Source of the DNA: Primorskyibacter flagellatus
GTDB taxonomy: Bacteria; Pseudomonadota; Alphaproteobacteria; Rhodobacterales; Rhodobacteraceae
DNA: 64,000 bases
Direction of reading: 5' to 3'
Assembly (NCBI RefSeq): GCF_014638275.1
Contig: NZ_BMFJ01000002.1
Coordinates: forward strand, 310,001-374,000
In this document: positions 9,853-17,553 of the stretch, piece after piece
Layout: every line of letters begins with the position of its first letter
Position numbering within the stretch: position 1 is the stretch's first letter
Notes under the pieces: model-generated
Told to the model about the DNA's origin: nothing
The model's database searches: none
What the model saw: the letters and a program-made list of their open reading frames with translations, nothing else
Translations under genes and position numbers: made by a program

Positions 9853-10055
9853 CGGTTCCCCATCAAAAGGCGCAAAGCGCCCGGGGATAATCGGGAATGC
9901 GGACCGGACGACCCACTTCGGGATCCGAAACCGCAGCCGCCCCCGCGACTGTACAGCGGCGAGCGGGCTTCATTCAGCCACTGGCGACATGGGAAACCAT
10001 GAAACCGGGAAGGCGAAGCCCCGCAGCGACCCGCCAGCCAGGAGACCGGCCGTAG
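9853..10055 (+). ncRNA. Cobalamin riboswitch
   Basis: All conserved blocks of the adenosylcobalamin aptamer appear in order: GGGGATAATCGGGAATGCGG, GCCGCCCCCGCGACTGTA followed by CAGCGGCGAG, CCACTGG, a region with AAACCGGGAAGGCG, and the B12 box GCCAGCCAGGAGACC at 10033-10047. It precedes the CbiM-like transporter gene by about 50 bases, with the AAGGAG ribosome binding site at 10091-10096 just after it. Cobalamin would be expected to switch the transporter off; with this spacing the control could be translational. Both boundaries are approximate. Confidence 0.95.
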
Positions 10056-10105
10056 CGATGAAACCCAGAACGCTGTCGGGGATGACGGCGAAGGAGAACA
10101 GACAG

Positions 10106-10780
10106 ATGCATATCGAACCCGGAATCGTCACTGGCGCCAAGATGATCCTCAGCTACGGCACTGCCGCGGCTGCAGGTACTTACACCGCCAAGCTGGTGTG
10201 GGACCATATCAAGGCGATGGACGTCGCGCGGCTCGCCATCGGCACCGCAGCCTCGACCGTCCTGACCTTCATCTTCTTCCAGGTCCTGCCGCACTTCCCC
10301 GTCGGCGTGTCCGAGGTCCATTTCATCCTCGGCTCCACCCTCTTCCTGCTGTTCGGCGCCGCGCCCGCGGGCATCGGCCTCGCGCTTGGCCTGCTGGCTC
10401 AGGGCGTCTTCTTCGCCCCCTTCGACCTGCCGCAGTACACGATCAACGTGACCACCCTGCTCGCCCCGCTTTACGCCATGTCCCTGCTCGCCCGTCGCAT
10501 CATCCCGGCCGGCACCCGCTATGCCGACGTGAGCTATGGCCAGGCGCTCGCCCTCTCCACCGCCTTCCAGGCCGGGGTCGTCGCATGGGTCGCCTTCTGG
10601 GCCTTCTACGGCCAGGGCTTCTCCGCCACCACGCTGGCCTCCGTCACCTCCTTTGGCGCGGCCTACATGATGGTCATCCTGATCGAACCGCTGGCCGACC
10701 TCGCCGTGCTGGCCGGGGCCAAGACCCTGCGCGACACCTCGCTCGCCCGCCTGTTCACGCCGCGCCTTTTCGCGGCCTGA
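10106..10780 (+). CDS. CbiM-like cobalt transporter permease (ECF-type component)
   Basis: A 224-residue membrane protein with about six hydrophobic segments. It begins MHIEPG, matching the metal-binding N-terminus of CbiM/NikM proteins, where the first Met and His2 coordinate Co2+ or Ni2+. The block FPVGVSEVHFILGSTLFLLF resembles the second CbiM signature. ATG 10106 is chosen because of this motif and the AAGGAG 10 bases upstream. The riboswitch argues for cobalt uptake. No cbiN, cbiQ or cbiO gene is adjacent, so energising partners must lie elsewhere or the protein works alone. Confidence 0.8.
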   Translation: MHIEPGIVTGAKMILSYGTAAAAGTYTAKLVWDHIKAMDVARLAIGTAASTVLTFIFFQVLPHFPVGVSEVHFILGSTLFLLFGAAPAGIGLALGLLAQGVFFAPFDLPQYTINVTTLLAPLYAMSLLARRIIPAGTRYADVSYGQALALSTAFQAGVVAWVAFWAFYGQGFSATTLASVTSFGAAYMMVILIEPLADLAVLAGAKTLRDTSLARLFTPRLFAA

Positions 10781-10805
10781 TCTAGGGCCCATTGCGACCG
10801 ATCTC

Positions 10806-10840
10806 CGGCGGCTCCTCCGTGAGCCGCCGTTTCCCCTTTT
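10806..10840 (+). terminator. Intrinsic terminator after the CbiM-like gene
   Basis: CGGCGGCTC (10806-10814) and GAGCCGCCG (10821-10829) form a perfect 9-bp stem with a 6-base loop, followed by TTTCCCCTTTT. It separates the riboswitch-controlled transporter from cobW and could uncouple or attenuate expression of the latter. Confidence 0.75.
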
Positions 10841-10870
10841 GCCGACTGTCCTCTTGAAGGAGGCCGCCCC

Positions 10871-11929
10871 ATGCCCGCCAAGATCCCTGCAACCGTCGTC
10901 ACCGGCTTTCTCGGCGCCGGAAAGACCACGCTGATCCGCCACATGCTGCAGAACGCGAACGGCAAGCGGATCGCGCTCATCATCAACGAATTCGGCGACC
11001 TCGGCGTCGACGGAGACATCCTGCGCGGCTGTGGCGACAGCGCCTGCCGCGAAGAGGACATCATGGAGCTTTCCAACGGCTGCATCTGCTGCACCGTGGC
11101 CGAGGATTTCATTCCGACGCTCGAAAAGCTGCTCGACCGGGAGGACCGCCCCGACCACATCGTGATCGAAACCTCCGGCCTCGCCCTGCCCCAGCCCCTC
11201 GTGCGCGCCTTCAGCTGGCCCGCGATTTCCACCCGCGTCACGGTCGATGGCGTCGTCACCGTGGTCGACGGCCCGGCCCATCACGCCGGAACCTTCGCCC
11301 ATGACGTCGCCGCCGTGGATGCGCAGCGGGCGATGGACGACAACCTGGACCACGAGACCCCGCTGGCCGAGCTGTTCGAGGATCAACTGGCCTGCGCCGA
11401 CATGATCGTCGTCAACAAGTCCGACCTGATGGACAGGACCGCGCTGATCTCCACCACCCAGACCCTGACCGATGCCGTCCGCCCCGGCGTGCGCGTCGTC
11501 CAGTCCTCCATGGGCGCGCTTCCGGTCGAGGTCCTGCTTGGCCTCGAAACCGCCGCCGAAACCGACATGGAAGCGCGCCACGAGGTCCATCACCACCACC
11601 ACGACGATGAAGACGACGATCATGACCATGATCATGACCATGGCCACGACGATTTCGAATCTTTCGTCGTCACACGCGGAGAGATCGCCGACCCCAAAGC
11701 CTTTGCCGAACACGTCGCCGGAACGATCCGCGCCCATGGCATCCTGCGCCTCAAGGGCTTCGCCGCCGTCGCGGGCAAACCGATGCGCCTGACCCTGCAG
11801 GCGGTCGGCCCCCGGATCGACACCTACTACGACCAGCCCTTCGGCACCGCCCCGCGCGAAACCCGGCTCGTCGTGATCGGCCAGACCGGCCTCGACCGCG
11901 CCGCCATCGAGAAAGCGCTCGCCGCATGA
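10871..11929 (+). CDS. cobW: CobW-type GTP-binding metallochaperone
   Basis: A 352-residue G3E-family GTPase. The P-loop is GFLGAGKTT at 12-20, the zinc/cobalt-binding CICC motif is at 71-74, NKSD is at 182-185, and the C-terminal CobW_C domain follows a His/Asp-rich linker at about 237-261 (many HD repeats) that can hold metal. CobW is thought to deliver Co2+ to the CobNST chelatase. The gene lies between the transporter and cobN, in keeping with this. Its last codon overlaps the next gene by 4 bases (ATGA). A His-rich linker of this size is common in the family. Confidence 0.95.
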   Translation: MPAKIPATVVTGFLGAGKTTLIRHMLQNANGKRIALIINEFGDLGVDGDILRGCGDSACREEDIMELSNGCICCTVAEDFIPTLEKLLDREDRPDHIVIETSGLALPQPLVRAFSWPAISTRVTVDGVVTVVDGPAHHAGTFAHDVAAVDAQRAMDDNLDHETPLAELFEDQLACADMIVVNKSDLMDRTALISTTQTLTDAVRPGVRVVQSSMGALPVEVLLGLETAAETDMEARHEVHHHHHDDEDDDHDHDHDHGHDDFESFVVTRGEIADPKAFAEHVAGTIRAHGILRLKGFAAVAGKPMRLTLQAVGPRIDTYYDQPFGTAPRETRLVVIGQTGLDRAAIEKALAA

Positions 11930-12393
11930 TCGTCGTCGAACCCGGAAACCCGCTTGACCCGCCCGCCTCCGCTCTGCTCGACGCGAGCCAGGGCCTGATG
12001 CGCCGTCTCTTCAATCCGGAGGAGAACCACTTCCTCTCTCACGAAGCTTTGGCGAAACCGGATATCCGCTTCTTCACCGCCCGCGACGGGGCAGAAACGC
12101 TCGGCACCGCGGCCCTGAAGCTCTGCGACGGCTACGGAGAGGTCAAAAGCTTCTTCGTAACCGAGGCCGCCCGCGGCAAGGGTGTCGGCGCGGCCCTCCT
12201 GCGCCAGATCGAAGACACGGCCCGGGACGAAGGCGTCACCATCCTGCGCCTCGAAACCGCCGACAAGCTCGACGCTGCCTGCCGCCTCTACGAACGCAAC
12301 GGCTTCACCCGCCGCGGCCCCTTCGGCGCGTATCAGGCCAACGGCACATCGGTCTTCATGGAAAAGACCCTCGCCGCGCCCGATCCGACCTGA
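11926..12393 (+). CDS. GNAT-family N-acetyltransferase
   Basis: A 155-residue acetyltransferase-fold protein. The acetyl-CoA binding motif A is VTEAARGKGVGAALLRQIE (R/Q-x-x-G-x-G/A form), and the later RLYERNGF is the usual motif B. It overlaps cobW by 4 bases and ends 60 bases before cobN, so it is translated with the cobalt insertion genes. The acceptor substrate is unknown; a role in corrinoid metabolism is only suggested by position. A dispersed repeat begins immediately after its stop codon. Confidence 0.85.
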   Translation: MIVVEPGNPLDPPASALLDASQGLMRRLFNPEENHFLSHEALAKPDIRFFTARDGAETLGTAALKLCDGYGEVKSFFVTEAARGKGVGAALLRQIEDTARDEGVTILRLETADKLDAACRLYERNGFTRRGPFGAYQANGTSVFMEKTLAAPDPT

Positions 12394-12442
12394 CCTCATC
12401 TTGCCAGAAATATCCCCGCCGGAGGCATCGCCCCGGCAGGGG
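12394..12442 (+). repeat. Dispersed repeat, copy A (short form)
   Basis: The core TCATCTTGCCAGAAATATCC starts 2 bases after the stop codon of the upstream GNAT gene, in the sense direction, and is followed by CCGCCGGAGGC. It fills most of the gap before cobN. Confidence 0.75.
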
Positions 12443-12453
12443 CGAACGGAACC

Positions 12454-15400
12454 ATGCACCTCCTCGCCGCCACCCCCGGACGCATCGACACCGACGACGC
12501 GGTCGACTTGAACCAGACGCCCGCCGACCTGGTGGTGATCTCCGCCGCCGACACGGAACTCGCCGCCCTGTCCCACGCCCGCGCGGCGATGGAGGACCCG
12601 CCCGCCCTGCGCCTGGCAAACCTCTCTTCCCTGCAGCACCCCATGTCGGTCGACCTGCACCTCGACCAGACGGCGACGAAGTCGAAACTCGTCATCGCCC
12701 GCATTCTCGGCGGGGCAGCCTACTGGAAATACGGGTTCGAACAATACGCCGCCCGCCTGCGCGACGCCGGCGTTCCCTTCGCCGCCCTGTCCGGCGACGA
12801 CAAGCCCGACGCCGACCTCCGCCGCTACTCAACCGTGTCGGATGACGACTACACCGCCCTTTGGCAGGCGCTCGTCGAAGGCGGACCGGAGAACGCCCAG
12901 ACCTTCCTCGCCCACGCCCGCGCCATGATCCGCGACGCCGAGCGTCCCGCGCCCGCGCGGCCGCTTCTGAAATCCGGCCTTTACTGGCCCGGCGTCACCT
13001 CCGCCTCACTCGACACACTGCGCGCCACCTGGACACCCGATGCTCCGACGGTTCCGATCGTCTTCTACCGCGCGCTTCTGCAGGCCGGCGACCTCGGCCC
13101 CGTCAACCGCCTGACCCGCGCCCTGCTTCGCGCCGGGCTGAACCCGCTCCCCGTCTACGTCGCCTCGCTCAAGGACCCGGTCTCCGCCGCGACCCTCGAT
13201 CACCTCTTCACCGAAACCCGGCCCGAGCTGATCCTGAACCTCACCAGCTTCGCCGTCGGCTCACCCCACGGTGACGATACCGGCGCGAACCCCCTCACCG
13301 CGCCCGCCGCCAACGACAGCCCCGTCTTCCAGGTCGTGCTCTCCGCCACGTCCGAGGATCACTGGGCCGACACCCTCACAGGCCTTTCCGCCCGCGACAT
13401 CGCCATGAACGTCGCCCTGCCCGAGGTCGACGGCCGCATCCTTTCCCGCGCTGTGGCATTCAAGGGAGAAACCTTCTACGACGACGCCACCCAATGCCCG
13501 ATCGCCGGCTGGCAGACCCGCGGTGACCGCATCGATTTCGTCACGCAGCTGGCAAAGAACTGGACGACCCTGCGCCGCACGCCCCCGCGGGAGCGCCGCG
13601 CAGCGATCATCCTCGCCAACTATCCCAACAAGGACGGCCGCCTCGCCAACGGCGTCGGCCTCGACACCCCCGCCGCCACGATCCACGCGCTGACAACCCT
13701 CGCCGCCGCAGGCTACGACGTCGAAAACGCCCCCTCCAACAGCGACGCCCTGATGGCCGAAATCACCTCCGGCCCCACGAACCATCTGACCGACCGGGCG
13801 CAGAGGACCGGAGGAACCTTCCTCTCCCTCGCCACCTACCTCACTCACTTCAACGCTCTTCCTTGGGACGTCAAAAAGCAGATCACCGACAGGTGGGGCA
13901 CCCCCGAAGAAGACCCCTTCTTCACCGATCGCCCCAACCCTGCCGACTTCATCTTGCCAGAAATACTCCCGCCGGCGGCAGCCGCCTCAGGCGGCTTCAA
14001 ACTCTCCCTCCATTCCCATGGCAACGTCATGATCGGTGTTCAGCCCGCCCGCGGCTACAACATCGACCCGGAGGAGACCTACCACGCCCCCGACCTTTCC
14101 CCGCCGCACAACTATCTCGCCTTCTACATCGCCCTGCGGGAGGCCTGGGGCGCGCACGCGATGATCCACATGGGCAAGCACGGCAACCTCGAATGGCTGC
14201 CCGGCAAGGCCATCGCCCTGTCGGAAACCTGCATCCCCGAGGCCGTGCTCGGCCCCATGCCCCACATCTACCCCTTCATCGTGAACGACCCGGGCGAAGG
14301 CACGCAGGCCAAGCGGCGCGCGCAGGCTGTCATCATCGATCACCTGACCCCGCCCCTGACCCGCGCCGAAAGCTACGGCCCCCTGCGCGACCTCGAAGCG
14401 CTGGTCGATGAATATTACGAAGCCGCCGGGGTCGACCCCCGCCGCATCACACATCTCCGGCGCGAAATTCTGAGCCTGACCTCAGCCACCGGCGTCGATC
14501 TCGACGCGGGCTTCACCGGGGACGAGGAGACCGACCTCCAAAAGCTTGACGCCTGGCTCTGCGATCTGAAGGAGGCGCAAATCCGGGATGGCCTCCACAT
14601 CTTTGGCCTCTCGCCCGAAGGGCGCCTGTCCCGCGACCTCCTCCTCGCCCTGACCCGCATCCCGAGGGGGGAGGGCAAGGGTCCCGACGCCTCCCTCTCC
14701 CGAGCGCTGGCGTCGGACCTGAACCTCGCATTCGACCCGCTCGACTGCGACATGGCCGCTCCGTGGAATGGTCTGCGTCCGCAGGCGCTTTCCTCCCTTT
14801 CGCCAGACCAATGGCGCAGCACGGGCGACACCGTCGAACGCCTCGAACTGCTCGCCATCGCCCTGCTTGAAGGCACCGACGCCCCCGGCCCCGCCTCCGC
14901 CGCGGTCCTTGCCCATATCCGCGACACCATCGCCCCCACGCTCTCCGCCTGCGGACCGGCAGAAACCGCTGGCCTGCTTACCGCCCTCTCCGGCCGTTTC
15001 GTCGCCCCGGCCCCCTCCGGTGCCCCGACCCGCGGACGCCTCGACACCCTGCCCACGGGTCGCAACTTCTACAGTGTCGACAGCCGCGCCGTCCCGACCC
15101 CGACCGCGTGGAAACTGGGCTGGAAATCCGCGAACCTGCTGATCGACCGCCACCTGCAGGATCACGGCGACTACCCGCGGACTCTGCTCATCACCGCATG
15201 GGGCACCGCCAACATGCGCACCGGTGGCGACGACATCGCGCAGGCGCTCGCCCTCATGGGCGTCAAACCGACCTGGGACGCCGCCAACCGCCGCGTCACC
15301 GGTTTCGAGGTCCTGCCCGCCACCGCCCTAGGCCGCCCCCGGGTCGACGTGACCCTCCGCATTTCGGGCTTCTTCCGCGACGCTTTCCCGCAGCTTATTT

Positions 15401-16185
15401 CTCTTTTCGACAGCGCCGCCCGCGCCGTACAGAAGCTCGATGAACCCGAGGACACCAATCCCGCTGCCGCCCGCGCCCGCGCCGGTGAGGCCACGCACCG
15501 CATCTACGGCTCAAAACCCGGTGCCTACGGGGCGGGCCTTCAGGCCATGATCGACGAACGGCTCTGGCGCGACCCGAAGGATCTGGCAGAAGCCTACCTC
15601 ACCTGGGGCGCATACGCCTACGGCGCGAAGACGGACGGAGAGGCCGACCGCGGCGGCCTGGAACAGCGCCTCTCCCAGACCGAAGCCATCGTCCAGAACC
15701 AGGACAACCGCGAACACGACCTGCTCGATTCCGACGACTACTACCAGTTCGAAGGCGGCGCTTCCGTCGCCGTGCAGCACCTGCAGGGCAGCGCGCGCCC
15801 CGTCTACCACAACGACCACTCCCGCCCTGAGCGCCCCGTCATCCGCACGCTGGACGAGGAAATCGCCCGCGTCCTCCGCTCCCGCGTCGTGAACCCCAAA
15901 TGGATCGACGGGGTGAAGCGCCATGGCTACAAGGGCGCCTTCGAAATCGCCGCGACGGTCGACTACCTATTCGCCTTCGCCGCCACCACCAACGCCGTGA
16001 AGACCCACCATTTCGACCTTGTCGAACAGGCCTTCCTGGAAGACGATGACACCCGCAACTTCATCGAAACCCACAATCCCGCCGCCCTGAAGGAAATCGC
16101 CGACCGCCTGCAGGAGGCCATCGACCGCAACCTCTGGACCCCCCGCTCCAACTCTGCCCGCGCCCGGATCGCGTCCCTGACCTGA
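12454..16185 (+). CDS. cobN: Cobaltochelatase subunit CobN
   Basis: A 1243-residue protein, the large subunit of the aerobic ATP-dependent cobaltochelatase (CobN with CobS and CobT), which inserts Co2+ into hydrogenobyrinic acid a,c-diamide. Family landmarks include GNVMIGVQPARGY, HMGKHGNLEWLPGKA, YPFIVNDPGEGTQAKRRAQA, WGTANMRTGGDDIAQALALM and ending region RIYGSKPGAYGAGLQ. It lies downstream of cobW and a GNAT gene. No cobS or cobT is in the window. One oddity is a stretch at about residues 498-512 (DFILPEILPP then Ala-rich) encoded by a copy of the dispersed repeat, just before the conserved GNV motif; it looks like an in-frame insertion. Confidence 0.96.
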   Translation: MHLLAATPGRIDTDDAVDLNQTPADLVVISAADTELAALSHARAAMEDPPALRLANLSSLQHPMSVDLHLDQTATKSKLVIARILGGAAYWKYGFEQYAARLRDAGVPFAALSGDDKPDADLRRYSTVSDDDYTALWQALVEGGPENAQTFLAHARAMIRDAERPAPARPLLKSGLYWPGVTSASLDTLRATWTPDAPTVPIVFYRALLQAGDLGPVNRLTRALLRAGLNPLPVYVASLKDPVSAATLDHLFTETRPELILNLTSFAVGSPHGDDTGANPLTAPAANDSPVFQVVLSATSEDHWADTLTGLSARDIAMNVALPEVDGRILSRAVAFKGETFYDDATQCPIAGWQTRGDRIDFVTQLAKNWTTLRRTPPRERRAAIILANYPNKDGRLANGVGLDTPAATIHALTTLAAAGYDVENAPSNSDALMAEITSGPTNHLTDRAQRTGGTFLSLATYLTHFNALPWDVKKQITDRWGTPEEDPFFTDRPNPADFILPEILPPAAAASGGFKLSLHSHGNVMIGVQPARGYNIDPEETYHAPDLSPPHNYLAFYIALREAWGAHAMIHMGKHGNLEWLPGKAIALSETCIPEAVLGPMPHIYPFIVNDPGEGTQAKRRAQAVIIDHLTPPLTRAESYGPLRDLEALVDEYYEAAGVDPRRITHLRREILSLTSATGVDLDAGFTGDEETDLQKLDAWLCDLKEAQIRDGLHIFGLSPEGRLSRDLLLALTRIPRGEGKGPDASLSRALASDLNLAFDPLDCDMAAPWNGLRPQALSSLSPDQWRSTGDTVERLELLAIALLEGTDAPGPASAAVLAHIRDTIAPTLSACGPAETAGLLTALSGRFVAPAPSGAPTRGRLDTLPTGRNFYSVDSRAVPTPTAWKLGWKSANLLIDRHLQDHGDYPRTLLITAWGTANMRTGGDDIAQALALMGVKPTWDAANRRVTGFEVLPATALGRPRVDVTLRISGFFRDAFPQLISLFDSAARAVQKLDEPEDTNPAAARARAGEATHRIYGSKPGAYGAGLQAMIDERLWRDPKDLAEAYLTWGAYAYGAKTDGEADRGGLEQRLSQTEAIVQNQDNREHDLLDSDDYYQFEGGASVAVQHLQGSARPVYHNDHSRPERPVIRTLDEEIARVLRSRVVNPKWIDGVKRHGYKGAFEIAATVDYLFAFAATTNAVKTHHFDLVEQAFLEDDDTRNFIETHNPAALKEIADRLQEAIDRNLWTPRSNSARARIASLT
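13948..13987 (+). repeat. Dispersed repeat, copy B, inside cobN
   Basis: The sequence CTTCATCTTGCCAGAAATAC, followed by TCCCGCCGGCGGC, matches the intergenic copies but is translated in frame as FILPEILPP in CobN. The reading frame is intact across it. Confidence 0.75.
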
Positions 16186-16186
16186 G

Positions 16187-16247
16187 CTTCATCTTGCCCG
16201 AAATACTCCGGGGGAGGCGCGGCACGCGCCGGGGGCAGCGCCCCCGT
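16187..16247 (+). repeat. Dispersed repeat, copy C (long form with two hairpins)
   Basis: It begins one base after the cobN stop. The core CTTCATCTTGCCCGAAATAC is followed by two adjacent hairpins with 3-nt loops: GGCGCG-GCA-CGCGCC (16216-16230) and GGGGGC-AGC-GCCCCC (16231-16245). No U tract follows. Confidence 0.75.
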
Positions 16248-16261
16248 CAGACCTGACCGCC

Positions 16262-16726
16262 ATGACCGACACCCCCCTCCGCCTGACCCCGGCCTCGCCC
16301 GAGATCGCCGCCACCCACGCCCTGCTGACCGCCGCCTTCGCCTATATGGACGGACGCATCGACCCGCCCTCCTCGCTCGCCCGGATGCCGGTGGCAGCGC
16401 TGGCGCAGGAGGCCGGGACAAACGAACTCTGGATCATCCCCGGCCCGCTGGCCTGCGTCATCCTCACGCCGAAGCCCGATCACCTCTATATCGGGAAGCT
16501 GGCCGTCGCCGATGCGGCTCGGGGCCGTGGCCTGGCCCGTCGGCTCCTTACGCTCGCCGAAACCCGTGCGAAGGCACTGGGCCTGCCGCGCCTTCAGCTC
16601 CAGACCCGCGTCGAACTGACGGAAAACCACGCCACCTTCGCCGCGCTCGGCTTCCGCGAGACCGGCCGCAGCAGTCACCCCGGATTCGACCGTCCGACGT
16701 CCCTGACCTTCGCGCGCGACCTCTGA
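16262..16726 (+). CDS. GNAT-family N-acetyltransferase
   Basis: A 154-residue acetyltransferase-fold protein. Motif A is IGKLAVADAARGRGLARRLLTLAE, with the R-G-R-G-L-A pyrophosphate loop, and ENHATFAALGF is motif B. It follows cobN after one copy of the dispersed repeat and is probably read from the same transcript. It is not closely similar to the GNAT gene before cobN. Substrate unknown. Its stop lies 7 bases from the stop of the convergent GntR gene. Confidence 0.82.
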   Translation: MTDTPLRLTPASPEIAATHALLTAAFAYMDGRIDPPSSLARMPVAALAQEAGTNELWIIPGPLACVILTPKPDHLYIGKLAVADAARGRGLARRLLTLAETRAKALGLPRLQLQTRVELTENHATFAALGFRETGRSSHPGFDRPTSLTFARDL

Positions 16727-16733
16727 ACCGCGA

Positions 16734-17516
16734 TCAGCGCAGACCCGACGGGCTGCTGGACGACAGGTTGGACAGCACCCGATCGCGGATCAGGTCGAGC
16801 CAGAGGCGCGTGTCCGCCTCTGCCGCCTGCGGATCGCCGCTGTGGATCGCCGCGATGCCGCGTTCTATCTGGGCCAGCCGCTTGCGCCGCTCCGCCCGGG
16901 TCAGCGCGTCCTGCGGCGTCTTCCAGATCGCCGTCCAGAAGGTGTGATCGTTCAGTTCCGACCAGATCTCCAGCAGCAGCTGATTCCCGCTGGTCGCGAT
17001 GATCGTGTAGACGATCCGCGTCATCTGGAAACTGTAGTCGAGCGGGGCGCAATCAGCGATCTCCGCCATTCCGCGCAGCTGGTCGAGCCTGCGGTCGATC
17101 TTGAGCATGACGTTGCCCCCCGGATCCGCGGCCACCCGGCGCGCGACCGTGGCAGCGGCCATGCCGGCCAGCGCGTTCCGCACATTGAACAGATCGGCGA
17201 TGGAGTCGCGCGTGACCGGGCGCACGAAGGCGCCGCGCCGCGGGATGATTTCCACCAGCCGTCTCTTTTCCAGGATCCGGAAGGCGTCGCGCACCGGGCC
17301 GCGGCTGACGCGGTAGAAATCCGCCAGCTTCTCCTCCCCGATCCGTTCCCCGGCCGACAGCCGCCCCTCCACGATCATCGCACCGACCGCATCCGCGATC
17401 TGTTCCGCCGTGGTAAGGGGGCGACGCAGCCGCCGGACCCCCGCCGACACGGGTTCGGAGCGCGCGGCCGCCACCTCCGACAGGGCCGCCGTTACGGGTT
17501 TTGTCCTGGGCGCCAT
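16734..17516 (-). CDS. GntR-family transcriptional regulator (FCD/FadR type)
   Basis: A 260-residue regulator. The N-terminal winged helix-turn-helix (about residues 33-100) contains TTAEQIADAVGAMIVEGRL, ADFYRVSRGPVRDAFRILE and VEIIPRRGAFV, typical of GntR. The remainder is an all-helical FCD effector domain (RNALAGMAAATVARRV onward), which normally binds a carboxylic acid and often a metal. It is the last gene of the minus-strand carboxylase/ABC operon, 37 bases after the carboxylase. Local control of the operon in response to its substrate or an acyl-CoA product is the natural inference. Confidence 0.9.
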   Translation of the reverse strand: MAPRTKPVTAALSEVAAARSEPVSAGVRRLRRPLTTAEQIADAVGAMIVEGRLSAGERIGEEKLADFYRVSRGPVRDAFRILEKRRLVEIIPRRGAFVRPVTRDSIADLFNVRNALAGMAAATVARRVAADPGGNVMLKIDRRLDQLRGMAEIADCAPLDYSFQMTRIVYTIIATSGNQLLLEIWSELNDHTFWTAIWKTPQDALTRAERRKRLAQIERGIAAIHSGDPQAAEADTRLWLDLIRDRVLSNLSSSSPSGLR

Positions 17517-17553
17517 AGCTTACCTCGCTGCCCCTTCGCCGGGCGGAGCCGTT

